Assembly (NCBI GenBank): GCA_937893125.1
Contig: CALBHW010000054.1
Span: 1-50,005, forward strand
DNA from: an uncultured Clostridia bacterium
GTDB taxonomy: Bacteria > Bacillota > Clostridia > Christensenellales > UBA1242
Direction of reading: 5' to 3'
Length of the DNA: 50,005 nucleotides
The position numbers and the translations under genes were made by a program. Positions 23,623 to 31,949 of the stretch are shown piece by piece. How positions within the stretch are numbered: position 1 is the first letter of the stretch; each line of letters begins with the position of its first letter. The notes below the pieces were generated by a model, which made no database searches, was not told the origin of the DNA, and saw only the letters and a list, made by a program, of their open reading frames with translations.

Positions 23623-24138
23623 TTATTTTACTTTCATTGGGGCTAGCACCATAAAAATATTTCTCCCCATAATTTCTGGGGCTTTTTCGATAGTCCCTAG
23701 TTCTTTTACCATTTCGAAAAAAGAATTCATAATTTCGATTCCCATTTCAGGACGCGCTTGTTGACGCCCACGCATACGAATGCTGACTTTAACTTTATCG
23801 CCGTCCTCAAGGAATCTCTTTGCGTGACGAGCCTTAACCTCAACATCGTGTTTGTCAATGGTCATTGACAATTGAACTTCCTTTATATCAACAGTTTTTT
23901 GAGCCTTTCTTTGCTCTTTAAGTCTCTTTGATTGGTCGAACTTGAACTTACCATAGTCCATAATTCTACAAACTGGTGGCTCGGCGTTTGGCGAAATAAC
24001 GACCAAATCCAAATCCTTTTCGTAAGCCAAATCAAGAGCCTCTCTACTTGACATAATTCCAAGTTGCTCGTTGTTTTCCCCAATAAGTCTCACTTGTGGA
24101 AATCTTATGTCTTCGTTAATAAGTTGTTGATTTTTAAT
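23623..24138 (-). CDS. infC: Translation initiation factor IF-3, non-AUG start
   Basis: Prevents premature subunit joining and proofreads initiator tRNA and start codon. The reading frame contains no ATG before the conserved N-terminus. Conserved residues INEDIRFPQVRLI lie upstream of the first GTG (24093). I therefore start at ATT (24136-24138), nine bases after a perfect AGGAGG; the adjacent in-frame ATC is the alternative. The protein is then 171 residues, normal for IF-3. AUU starts are known for infC in E. coli and Bacillus, where IF-3 represses its own synthesis by rejecting non-AUG starts. Both domains are intact (PPVCRIMDYGKFKF in the linker region, KVSIRMRGRQ in the C-domain). Confidence 0.95.
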   Translation of the reverse strand: MKNQQLINEDIRFPQVRLIGENNEQLGIMSSREALDLAYEKDLDLVVISPNAEPPVCRIMDYGKFKFDQSKRLKEQRKAQKTVDIKEVQLSMTIDKHDVEVKARHAKRFLEDGDKVKVSIRMRGRQQARPEMGIEIMNSFFEMVKELGTIEKAPEIMGRNIFMVLAPMKVK

Positions 24139-24316
24139 GATAAAATACCTCCTAATTAGTTGCGTTTTATCACTTTTTTATGATTTTAGGTCATTTTTAG
24201 TCTAAAATAAACAAAAAAAGTGGACGAAATGCCCACTTTTACAATCAAAATATAATTGATAGCAACCGATTGAACTAAACGTTAAACGGTGAGAAGTGGC
24301 ACTTCTTCTTTAAAAC
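24139..24316 (-). promoter_or_regulatory. L20-type autoregulatory leader of infC-rpmI-rplT
   Basis: Roughly 180-base leader from the predicted start site. The minus strand contains CACCGTTTAACGTTTAG then TTCAATCGGTTGC (about 24256-24288), reminiscent of the L20-leader core in Firmicutes, and ends in a strong terminator (24212-24240). About 55 bases further lies the infC ribosome site. This fits L20-dependent transcription attenuation. Assignment is by pattern memory and was not run against a covariance model. Confidence 0.7.
24212..24240 (-). terminator. Attenuator terminator in the infC leader
   Basis: Minus-strand AAAAGTGG pairs perfectly with CCACTTTT across a short loop, followed by further T. 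It lies upstream of infC, so it acts as a regulated terminator. Confidence 0.85.
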
Positions 24317-24322
24317 ATAGAT

Positions 24323-24351
24323 ATAGTACCACATTCTTTTGCCGTTGTCAA
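24323..24351 (-). promoter_or_regulatory. Promoter of infC-rpmI-rplT-trmH
   Basis: Consensus TTGACA (24346-24351), a 17-base spacer and TACTAT (24323-24328) on the minus strand. It is among the strongest promoters in the window. Confidence 0.85.
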
Positions 24352-24465
24352 CCAGTTTTTGAATATTTTTAGAAGAGTTTTAAATTTGTTTTGAATAGTT
24401 TTAAAATCTCTACAGAAAGAATTTAAAACAGTTTTGGTAATACAAAAAATTTTATTCAGAAGAGA

Positions 24466-26190
24466 CTAAATCCTTTTACTATCACGCTCTTCTTTAATTT
24501 CTTTTATCCATTCTTCCAAATCTCTTGCGCCAAGGTCGCCTTCTTTTCTGCTTCTAACGCAAATATTGCCGTTTTCCTTTTCCTTTTCGCCAAGAATAAG
24601 CATATATGGGACTTTATTAAGTTGTGCTTCCCTAATTTTTTTGCCAATTTTTTCATTTCTATCGTCAAGTTCGACACGGAAGCCCTCTTTTTCAAGTCTA
24701 TCCTTTACGCTTCTCGCATATGGCAAAAGGTCGTCATTTAAGTTCATAATTTCAATTTGGACAGGTGAAAGCCACAGTGGAAACGCGCCCGCAAAATTTT
24801 CCGTCAAAACAGCAATCATTCTTTCAAGCGATCCATAAATAACCCTATGAATCATAATAGGCTCTTTTTCTTTACCATCTTTATCGGTGTATGTCAAATT
24901 AAAACGCTTTGGAAGTTGCATATCAAGTTGAATTGTTCCGCATTGCCATTCTCTTCCTATACAATCTTTTACATGAATATCAATTTTTGGCCCATAAAAA
25001 GCACCGTCGCCCGCATTGACTTTATAGTCGAGTTTCATCGTTTCAAGCGCATTTTTGAGTGCGGTTTCCGCTTTTTCCCAAGTTTCAATGTCGCCGATGT
25101 GGTTGTCTGGCATCGTAGAAAGTTCGACATTGTATGATAATCCAAATGTTTTGTATGTCTCGTCGACAAGTTTCATAACGTTTTCGATTTCGCTTTCAAT
25201 TTGCTCTGGCAACATAAAAATATGCGCATCGTCTTGTGTAAAACATCTAACTCTCAAAAGTCCATTAAGCGTCCCGCTCGCTTCGTACCTATGAACCTTT
25301 CCAAGTTCGCCAACTCGAAGTGGGAATTCCCTATATGAATGCTTGTTTTGAAGATAATACAACATCCCGCCTGGGCAGTTCATAGGTTTAATTGCAAAGG
25401 TGTCGTCTTCAACTTTAAAAGTATACATATTATCTTTGTAATGATCCCAGTGCCCCGAAACTTCCCAAAGTTGCCTGTTCATAGCCATTGGTGTTTCAAT
25501 TTCAAGATAACCCGCTTTTTTATGAATTTCTCTCCAAAAAGAAATAAGTTCATTTTTTAATGTAAGCCCTTTTGGCATAAAGAAAGGCATTCCTTGTGCA
25601 TAGTCGGAAATAAAAAACAGCCCCAATTCTTTGCCAAGTTTTCTATGGTCACGCTTTTTTGCTTCTTCAAGCATATGGATGTGTTCGTCAAGCTCTTCTT
25701 TTGTTGCATAGCCAAAAACATAAACCCTTTGAAGCATCTTATTTTTCTCATCGCCACGCCAGTACGCCCCGCTGACTCTATTGATTTTGAAAGCAAAATT
25801 TCTAAGTTCTTTGGTGCTTTTAACATGAGGTCCGCGACAAAGGTCGCACCAATCATCACCCAAAGTGTAAATTGAAATTACTTCGTTTTCAGGCAAATTT
25901 TCAATAAGTTCGACCTTATATGGATTGTCCTTAAAAATTTCGAGCGCTTCGCTTTTTGAGACTTCTTTTCTTTCAAACTTCTCGTCACGCGCGATAATCT
26001 TATTCATTTCCTTTTCGATTTTCTTAAAATCTTCTGGTGTAATGCTTTCTTCCAAGTCAAAATCATAATAAAATCCGTCATCTATTGCAGGTCCGATTGT
26101 ATTTTTGACATTTGTGAAAATTTTGTCAACCGCTTTTGCCAAAACGTGCGCACATCCGTGTCTATAAATTGCTAAATCTTTTTCTTCCAT
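24466..26190 (-). CDS. thrS: Threonyl-tRNA synthetase lacking the TGS domain
   Basis: Charges tRNA-Thr. The protein begins directly in the editing domain (HGCAHVLA, the HxxxH site, at residues 11-18), so the N-terminal ubiquitin-like TGS domain of the usual 640-residue enzyme is absent. The start has AGAAGGAAG six bases upstream. The class II core follows with NCPGGM (zinc Cys), the RYEASGTLNGLLRVRCFTQ motif 2 region and the MIHRVIYGSLERMIAVLTE motif 3 region, then the anticodon-binding domain. 574 residues. It is preceded by a T-box leader and by a ytxC-like gene, as in Firmicutes. Shortened ThrRS proteins are known in Clostridia. Confidence 0.96.
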   Translation of the reverse strand: MEEKDLAIYRHGCAHVLAKAVDKIFTNVKNTIGPAIDDGFYYDFDLEESITPEDFKKIEKEMNKIIARDEKFERKEVSKSEALEIFKDNPYKVELIENLPENEVISIYTLGDDWCDLCRGPHVKSTKELRNFAFKINRVSGAYWRGDEKNKMLQRVYVFGYATKEELDEHIHMLEEAKKRDHRKLGKELGLFFISDYAQGMPFFMPKGLTLKNELISFWREIHKKAGYLEIETPMAMNRQLWEVSGHWDHYKDNMYTFKVEDDTFAIKPMNCPGGMLYYLQNKHSYREFPLRVGELGKVHRYEASGTLNGLLRVRCFTQDDAHIFMLPEQIESEIENVMKLVDETYKTFGLSYNVELSTMPDNHIGDIETWEKAETALKNALETMKLDYKVNAGDGAFYGPKIDIHVKDCIGREWQCGTIQLDMQLPKRFNLTYTDKDGKEKEPIMIHRVIYGSLERMIAVLTENFAGAFPLWLSPVQIEIMNLNDDLLPYARSVKDRLEKEGFRVELDDRNEKIGKKIREAQLNKVPYMLILGEKEKENGNICVRSRKEGDLGARDLEEWIKEIKEERDSKRI

Positions 26191-26306
26191 TTTTCTTCCT
26201 TCTTTTTTTAATTTTTTTTGTTTTTCTTATAAGCATCCAGTACTAGACATTTTTTAGAAAAGATTTTTTTAGGACCCTTTTATAAGATGCTTTTTAAAGC
26301 ATTTTC

Positions 26307-26538
26307 AAAAAAAAGAGTCCCCTAACAAATTGTTAAAGGACGAAAATAACTTTTCCGTGGTTCCACCTTTATGGCCGTATAGACCGCTCTAAAGTTTAAT
26401 TTGGCTAAACTTTTCGAAAAACCCATAGAGCGATTTGTGGTTTCAAATTAAGGTTATCTATTCGCAACTTCCAGCCAAGGTTGCCTTCTCTGTTTAGAAA
26501 TCACCAAAATTCTACTTGTCAAACGCCTTTACTATGCT
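26307..26538 (-). promoter_or_regulatory. T-box riboswitch controlling thrS
   Basis: Leader RNA on the minus strand. The T-box sequence AAAGGTGGAACCACGG is at 26355-26370. A terminator stem GTCCTTTAAC/GTTAGGGGAC (26317-26341) ends in eight T. Stem I contains a CAGAGAAGG motif and, in the region before GAAACCACAA (about 26434-26446), a plausible ACC threonine specifier. Uncharged tRNA-Thr should stabilise the antiterminator and switch on thrS. Confidence 0.92.
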
Positions 26539-26544
26539 AAACTT

Positions 26545-26573
26545 ATTTTAGGTCAAAAAAAGGTCTTTGTCAA
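26545..26573 (-). promoter_or_regulatory. Promoter of the thrS T-box transcript
   Basis: Minus-strand TTGACA (26568-26573), 17 bases, TAAAAT (26545-26550). It lies immediately behind the ytxC-like stop codon. A second TTGACC/TAGTAA pair (spacer 16) overlaps just downstream. Confidence 0.75.
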
Positions 26574-26576
26574 CTA

Positions 26577-27326
26577 TTACTTGCAAATTTCTATACGATT
26601 TGAAAAAAAATTGTAAAGGTTTTTGAGCAAATTCTCTTTTAAAAAGCTATTACAATGAATAATAATTTTTTCTGGATTAAGTGCAATAAGAGATGTTAAA
26701 AGTTTATTGTCATCATAAACAATGTTTTTGTCGAGCAAAAAGTCATTTATGACTTTCCCTTCCATATCGCACAAAAGGTAGCAATTTTGTTTTGAGAAAA
26801 TATTTACAGCATAACATCTATATTCAAGGTTGCTTATCAAGAATTTTATAAGTTCAACAAAACTATCCTCACTTAAAAGGTACATTATGTTGTCGTTTGC
26901 GAGAGTTACAAGTTCGTCCCACTTATTTTTCAAAAATTTTAAACGAAAATTTATAAAAGAATTAAGATAAATTGACTTATCAAAATTTAGGCTTTCCACA
27001 ATGATTTGCTTGTCCACATCGCTATCAAAACAAATCAAAGTTTGCAAAAACACGCGCATATTTACGGAATGATCGACTTCAAAATTAAGTTTTGACATAA
27101 TATATTCCTTTTTATAATTTATCAAAATCATTTCAGCCAAGTTTTCCTTTAAAAGAGACATCGCTTGCTCCCTTTTTTCAATCGGAACGGCAACAAGCAC
27201 CTTGTATGCGTCTTGCAAAAAAATACTAATCACGACCCCCTTTGTTTCTTTTATAAAGGGTCTGATTTTATCGACAAAATTCTCTGAATCTTTTTCATTA
27301 TCAAAACATAAAGAATATTCCCACAT
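26577..27326 (-). CDS. YtxC-like putative sporulation protein
   Basis: About 249 residues from the ATG at 27326, which has a GGGA-type site before it; a GTG opens the frame four codons earlier. YtxC-family proteins (PF08812) are poorly characterised and lie next to thrS and dnaI in Bacillus and Clostridia. Here the gene is directly upstream of T-box-thrS. The body is helical with many Asn and Lys and shows family-like features: a C-terminal RLKFLKNKWDELVTLA segment and a beta strand with EKIIIHC near the end. No enzyme motif is visible. Assigned largely on neighbourhood, size and these segments. Confidence 0.65.
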   Translation of the reverse strand: MWEYSLCFDNEKDSENFVDKIRPFIKETKGVVISIFLQDAYKVLVAVPIEKREQAMSLLKENLAEMILINYKKEYIMSKLNFEVDHSVNMRVFLQTLICFDSDVDKQIIVESLNFDKSIYLNSFINFRLKFLKNKWDELVTLANDNIMYLLSEDSFVELIKFLISNLEYRCYAVNIFSKQNCYLLCDMEGKVINDFLLDKNIVYDDNKLLTSLIALNPEKIIIHCNSFLKENLLKNLYNFFSNRIEICK

Positions 27327-27445
27327 AATTTTTCCCACAACACTATTCTATGCATAAAAATTTCTAATACTCATATCAAACTAAAATTTTAATTGTAAAT
27401 TTTTAGCAAAAAACGCATTTTTAAAGAAAAATATGTCGCGAGAAA

Positions 27446-27480
27446 TAAAAAAAACCAACTTATATTTTAATAAATTGGTC
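27446..27480 (-). terminator. Second terminator after lysS
   Basis: ACCAATTTAT pairs with ATAAGTTGGT (bulged), followed on the minus strand by eight T. Confidence 0.75.
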
Positions 27481-27522
27481 TATTTTAATTTAATTTTTTA
27501 TTTTAAAATGTTTTTAAAAACC

Positions 27523-27562
27523 AAAAAACAATTTTTAATCACCTAATTAAAAATGGTTTTTT
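27523..27562 (-). terminator. First terminator-like hairpin after lysS
   Basis: A 17-bp stem with one mismatch (AAAAAACCATTTTTAAT and its partner), six-base loop, T-rich 3' arm and flank. Confidence 0.65.
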
Positions 27563-27645
27563 CAATATTCAACCGCTACGACTATCTTAGTTTTTTAAAA
27601 TAATTCATAATTTAATCTTTGCTACTTACAGATAACTGTTTTAAA

Positions 27646-29115
27646 TCATTTCATAAGTGGGAACAAGACTACATCACGGATAGACTCTTGATTTGTAAGC
27701 AAGCACATAAGCCTATCAACTCCAAATCCAAGCCCCGAAATAGGTGGCATCCCGTGTTCCATAGCAGTCAAGAAATCTTCATCGAGTTCCATTGCTTCAT
27801 CGTCGCCTTCAAGTCTTGCCTTTGCTTGTTCTTCAAGAGCTTCTCTTTGAACAACTGGATCGACAAGTTCACTGTACGCCTTGCAAATTTCGTCGCCACA
27901 AACTAGAACTTGGAACATATCTATTCTTCTATTATCCTCGTCGTTTCTTCTTGCAAGAGGGACAAGGCACGCTGGGTAATTATACAAAACGGTTGGTTCA
28001 ATGATATTTTCTCTTATTTTTCTCTTATAAACATAGTCAATAACCCCGCCAACAGTCTTACAATCGACAAAATCGTTCATTGTAAATAAACCTGTTTGAA
28101 CGACTTTTTTCTTAAGTTCGTTCGCGTCCGTAAATTCTAGAACATTAAATCCCAAAATTTCGTTAATTTTATCAGTGTAATTTATGCGACTAAACTCTTT
28201 TGAAAAATCAAGTGTATGTCCTTTAAATTGCAAGACCATACTGCCGTCGCCATTTACGGTTTTAATTGCTTCCCTTAAAAATTTTGTAAAAAACTTGATA
28301 TTGTCCTCAAAATTCCAATATGACGCGTACCACTCAACCATTGTAAACTCTTGTAAGTGGCTAGTATCCATTCCCTCGTTTCTAAAACATTTTGCGACTT
28401 CAAAAACTCTGTCAAATCCGCCAGCGATAACCCTTTTTAGATAAACTTCTGGCGCAATACGAAGGTTACAAATCTTGTTTAGTGCGTTATGTTTTGTAAA
28501 GAAAGGTTTTGCACTCGCCCCGCAAACAGCACTTTGAAGAATAGGTGTTTCAACTTCGGTAAAACCATTTTCTTCAAGGAAATGCCTAATGAAGGAAATA
28601 AATTTGCTTCTTTTCAAGAAAACAGTCCTACTTTCTTCGTTTGAAACAAGGTCCATACTTCTTTCCCTATATCTTTGGTCAAGGTTGACAAGACCATGGA
28701 ATTTTTCAGGAAGAGGCAAAATCGCTTTTGATAAAAGAACAAATTTCCTTGTTCTAACAGTTCTCTCGCCAGTGTGTGTCGTGTAAAGTTCGCCTTCGAC
28801 ACCAAGAAAATCGCCCACGTCGACCATAGTTTTGAAAAAAGCATAATCTTTTTCGTCGACTTCGTTTCTACTAATGCTAATTTGAAGGCGCGCATTAACA
28901 TCTTCAAGCGCAAAAAAACTAAGTTTGCCCATAACTCTTCTAAAAGTCATTCTTCCGCAAACCTTTACATTTGTTCCATCCACAAGTCCTTTTGCTTCAA
29001 GGAGTGTGTTTGTCCTATCAAATTTTTCCGCGTAAACAATAAAGCCTTCGTCTTTTAATGTCTTAATTTTATTTTTTCTTATGTCAATCTCGCTAGACAA
29101 ATTTTGCGTGTCCAT
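27646..29115 (-). CDS. lysS: Lysyl-tRNA synthetase, class II
   Basis: Charges tRNA-Lys. An N-terminal OB-fold anticodon-binding domain (about residues 45-150; VKVCGRMTFRRVMGKLSFFALED) is followed by the class II core: motif 1 around FIRHFLEENGFTEVETPIL, motif 2 CFRNEGMDTSHLQEFTMVEWY and motif 3 GLGFGVDRLMCLLT. 489 residues, standard. Its ATG shares the A of the preceding TAA (TAATG), so it is translationally coupled to the DUF1292 gene. Confidence 0.97.
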   Translation of the reverse strand: MDTQNLSSEIDIRKNKIKTLKDEGFIVYAEKFDRTNTLLEAKGLVDGTNVKVCGRMTFRRVMGKLSFFALEDVNARLQISISRNEVDEKDYAFFKTMVDVGDFLGVEGELYTTHTGERTVRTRKFVLLSKAILPLPEKFHGLVNLDQRYRERSMDLVSNEESRTVFLKRSKFISFIRHFLEENGFTEVETPILQSAVCGASAKPFFTKHNALNKICNLRIAPEVYLKRVIAGGFDRVFEVAKCFRNEGMDTSHLQEFTMVEWYASYWNFEDNIKFFTKFLREAIKTVNGDGSMVLQFKGHTLDFSKEFSRINYTDKINEILGFNVLEFTDANELKKKVVQTGLFTMNDFVDCKTVGGVIDYVYKRKIRENIIEPTVLYNYPACLVPLARRNDEDNRRIDMFQVLVCGDEICKAYSELVDPVVQREALEEQAKARLEGDDEAMELDEDFLTAMEHGMPPISGLGFGVDRLMCLLTNQESIRDVVLFPLMK

Positions 29116-29468
29116 TACTTGTTTCCTTTATTCCCTTTGTCGATTTTTTGTCTCTCTTCTTCTTCGTCCATTAGTTTGTTATATGCGTCAAAGACTTTGT
29201 CAATAAGGTCAATGTCGCTGACGAGATTAAGATATTCCTCTTCTTCTTCGTCTTCTGGTTCGACGATTTCAAAAACGAGTGCTTCGTCCTCGTTAAGTCC
29301 TTCCATTTCTTCAACTGGTTTTAAAATAGCAAAAATTTGCTCTTCAATTGGTATAATCGCAATTTGGTCAAATTTGACTTCTTCCCCTTTTTCGTTGTAG
29401 AGAGAAATTGGGCTTGTGTCGTCTTCGTCAAAAAGTCTATCTATTGGATTCTTTTCTTGTTCACTCAT
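29115..29468 (-). CDS. DUF1292 (YrzB-like) acidic protein
   Basis: 117 residues from the ATG at 29468; the frame opens 11 codons earlier. Strongly acidic. The DUF1292 pattern (DFEQIAI..IEEQIFAILKP....DEALVFEIVEPEDEEEEEYL) is visible. Function unknown. In Firmicutes it typically follows ruvX/yrrK, as here. Confidence 0.9.
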   Translation of the reverse strand: MSEQEKNPIDRLFDEDDTSPISLYNEKGEEVKFDQIAIIPIEEQIFAILKPVEEMEGLNEDEALVFEIVEPEDEEEEEYLNLVSDIDLIDKVFDAYNKLMDEEEERQKIDKGNKGNK

Positions 29469-29481
29469 TTTAAATACTCCT

Positions 29482-29901
29482 TTATTTTGAAAGTTTGTCA
29501 AGATAATTTTGCAAAATTATTGTAGCGGAAATTTTGTCAATCACTTTTTTTCTATTTTCGCGTCTAACATCGGCTGAAATAAGAAGTCGCTCCGCGCTGA
29601 CACTCGTCAAGCGTTCGTCAATGTAAGAAATTTTAAGACCGCTAACCTTTTGCAACTTTTCGCCAAAAGCCCTTGTCGCTTGCACTCTTTCGCCTTCCGT
29701 CCCGTCCATATTTATAGGAAGTCCCATAACTATTTCATCGACTTCATGTTCACGCGCAAGTTGCGTTAGATAATTCAAATCAGCATCCAAGTCGCGTCTA
29801 GTGTATGTTTCGTAACCGTTTGCGATAATGTTAAGCAAATCGCTAAACGCCACACCAATACGGACTTCGCCATAGTCAAGAGCCATTTTACGCATTGACA
29901 T
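29482..29901 (-). CDS. ruvX: RuvX/YqgF-like putative Holliday junction resolvase
   Basis: RNase-H-fold protein; relatives process the 5' end of 16S pre-rRNA or resolve branched DNA. Catalytic Asp in MALDYGEVRIGVAF (near residue 9), VMGLPINMDGTEGERVQ in the middle and YIDERLTSVSAERLL then KKVIDKISATIILQNYL at the end. 139 residues, normal. Two ATGs lie within three codons at the start. Confidence 0.93.
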   Translation of the reverse strand: MSMRKMALDYGEVRIGVAFSDLLNIIANGYETYTRRDLDADLNYLTQLAREHEVDEIVMGLPINMDGTEGERVQATRAFGEKLQKVSGLKISYIDERLTSVSAERLLISADVRRENRKKVIDKISATIILQNYLDKLSK

Positions 29902-30127
29902 TTTTCCCTTTTACATTATTTTACAAACATAGTTTAACATTTATTTTTTAAAATGTAAAAGATTTTTTTTGATATTTTTCCTATAAAACAATTTTTGTCA
30001 TTACTTGTTCAACCAAAATGAATAAATTTTGCCTAAAAAATGCTGTTTACATTTACTCTAAAAGGCTAGATATTTTTCTACTTTAAAATAGTGAGGGTTT
30101 TGCATTATTTAATATAGTAAAAAACAC

Positions 30128-30169
30128 AAAAAAAGAACACAAAGTAAGTGTGCGACCTTGTGCTCTTTT
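30128..30169 (-). terminator. Rho-independent terminator after tsf
   Basis: AAAAGAGCACAA pairs with TTGTGTTCTTTT (one wobble) around a short spacer on the minus strand, followed by T. It lies just past the tsf stop. Confidence 0.85.
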
Positions 30170-30183
30170 AGTGGTTAGTTAGA

Positions 30184-30831
30184 TTAGCCGTTCATTTGGT
30201 TCATAACTTCTTCAGCAAAGTTATCTTTTCTTTTTTCCAAACCTTCGCCCATTTCGTAACGAACAAATCTTCTAATAGTGATTTTTTCGCCAATTTTGAG
30301 AGTTGCTTCTGTGATAAGGTCGGAAATAGTTTTGCTTGGGTCCTTGACAAAGTCTTGTTCCATAAGGCAAACATCTTTGTAGTATTTTTTGATTCTTCCT
30401 TCAACCATTTTTTCCGCAATATTTTGTGGTTTGCCTTCATTTTTGGCTTGAACAATCAAAATTTCTTTTTCTTTTTCGACATTTTCTTGTGGGACTTCTT
30501 CAATTCTCACATATTCAGGTCTTGCAGCCGCAATTTGCATTGCAATGTCTTTTACAAGTTGATTGAACTCGTCACTTTTTGCAACAAAGTCTGTTTCGCA
30601 GTTGACTTCGACCAAAACACCAATTTTTCCGCCCATATGGATGTAACTTCCAACGACGCCTTCACCAGCAATTCTGCTTGCTTTCTTAGCAACACTTGCG
30701 ACGCCCTTTTCTCTTAAATAAGCAACCGCTTTTTCCATATCGCCATTACACTCGGCAAGTGCCTTTTGGCAGTCTTGCATTCCTGCGCCTGTCTTTGCTC
30801 TCAAATCTTTAATATCACTTGCGTTAATCAT
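30184..30831 (-). CDS. tsf: Translation elongation factor Ts, short form
   Basis: Guanine-nucleotide exchange factor for EF-Tu. The N-terminal UBA-like domain has LRAKTGAGMQDCQKALAECNGD, followed by KGVASVAKKASRIAGEG and VEVNCETDFVAK. 215 residues, shorter than the 280-300-residue form and close to the compact clostridial/cyanobacterial type. Immediately downstream of rpsB. Confidence 0.97.
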   Translation of the reverse strand: MINASDIKDLRAKTGAGMQDCQKALAECNGDMEKAVAYLREKGVASVAKKASRIAGEGVVGSYIHMGGKIGVLVEVNCETDFVAKSDEFNQLVKDIAMQIAAARPEYVRIEEVPQENVEKEKEILIVQAKNEGKPQNIAEKMVEGRIKKYYKDVCLMEQDFVKDPSKTISDLITEATLKIGEKITIRRFVRYEMGEGLEKRKDNFAEEVMNQMNG

Positions 30832-30849
30832 AATTATTCCCCTTTTATC

Positions 30850-31629
30850 TTATTTTGCTGAATTTTCAGCGCTTAGCATATCTGCCATATTGACTTCTTC
30901 TTGAGCGTCTGCGTTTTCTTCTTGTTCAGCACTAAGTCTAGGTGAAACGCCTTCTTTTGCTTCGATAACAGCATCAGCCATTGCACTTACGATAAGTTTT
31001 ACAGACCTAATCGCGTCATCGTTTGCTGGAATTGGATAGTCGACATCGTCTGGGTCGCAGTTTGTGTCAACAATTCCAACAATAGGAATATTAAGTTCTC
31101 TTGCTTCCTTTATCGCAATATGTTCCTTCTTAGGGTCAACGACAAAAAGTAGACCTGGAAGTTCTGTCATATCCTTGATTCCGCCAAGGTTTTTCTCCAA
31201 TTTGTCTCTTTCCGCTTTAAGTTTAGCTACTTCTTTCTTTGTCAAGAACTCAAATTCGCCAACTTGTTCCATTTGGTTAAGTTTGTTAAGTCTTGCAATT
31301 CTAGTCCTAATTGTCTTAAAGTTTGTCAATGTTCCGCCAAGCCAACGGTTAACGATGTAATACATTCCGCATCTTTGTGCTTCTTCTTGTATTGCTTCTT
31401 GTGCTTGTTTCTTTGTTCCAACGAACAAAACATTTTTGCCACTTGCAACCATATCTCTAATAAAGAAATAAGCATTGTCAACTAGCACTGAAGTATCTTC
31501 AAGGTTAATAATATGAATATCGTTCCTTGTTGTAAAGATGTACTTCTTCATCTTTGGGTTCCATTTATTTGCTTGATGTCCAAAATGAACCCCCGCCTCT
31601 AATAGTTGTTTCATAGAAATAACTGGCAT
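30850..31629 (-). CDS. rpsB: Small ribosomal subunit protein uS2
   Basis: Typical S2 start MPVISMKQLLEAGVHFGHQ, RWLGGTLTNFKTI and VDTNCDPDDVDYPIPANDDA motifs. 259 residues, with a Glu/Ala-rich C-terminal extension of about 35 residues. Perfect AGGAGG eight bases before the ATG. Promoter and a 200-base leader lie upstream. Confidence 0.98.
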   Translation of the reverse strand: MPVISMKQLLEAGVHFGHQANKWNPKMKKYIFTTRNDIHIINLEDTSVLVDNAYFFIRDMVASGKNVLFVGTKKQAQEAIQEEAQRCGMYYIVNRWLGGTLTNFKTIRTRIARLNKLNQMEQVGEFEFLTKKEVAKLKAERDKLEKNLGGIKDMTELPGLLFVVDPKKEHIAIKEARELNIPIVGIVDTNCDPDDVDYPIPANDDAIRSVKLIVSAMADAVIEAKEGVSPRLSAEQEENADAQEEVNMADMLSAENSAK

Positions 31630-31833
31630 TTAATTTTCCTCCTTCTTGTTTATCTTCCCTAATATTTGTGCTTGGTCACACTCCACCTTAAAACGATTTT
31701 TATTACTTTAAACAATCAACTTTTAATTAGTAAAAATATTTTAAATTATTCCACCCATATTTAAAAAAGTGATATATAAAATCAAAAAAAATTGTTAAAA
31801 GGCACAAGAAAAATACTAGGTGCGAATTTAAAC
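31630..31833 (-). promoter_or_regulatory. Long 5' leader of rpsB-tsf
   Basis: About 200 bases between the predicted start site and the rpsB ATG. It contains a GCAC/GTGC hairpin followed after a short run by eight T (about 31785-31825, attenuator-like) and a G-rich block, AAGGTGGAGTGTGACC, about 60 bases before the ATG. Feedback by S2 is known elsewhere, but no known S2-leader class was recognised. Confidence 0.4.
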
Positions 31834-31839
31834 ATTGCA

Positions 31840-31868
31840 AGTATAACATACACTTATTTTTAATGCAA
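31840..31868 (-). promoter_or_regulatory. Promoter of rpsB-tsf
   Basis: Minus-strand TTGCAT (31863-31868), 17 bases, extended -10 TGT-TATACT (hexamer 31840-31845). Confidence 0.75.
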
Positions 31869-31949
31869 TAATTTTTTAAACATTTTTTACACAAATTAAA
31901 AAACTTTTCAAGGTTATTTCCCCCAAAAAGTTTTTAAAATAGTTTTAAT

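Larger units (their letters stand above)
27327..27645. other. 319-base gap between lysS and the ytxC-like gene
   Basis: Very AT-rich. It contains the two lysS terminators listed separately and a weak possible promoter for the ytxC-like gene (TTTACA, 18 bases, TGA-TATGAG, about 27375-27405). No further gene is visible. Confidence 0.5.
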
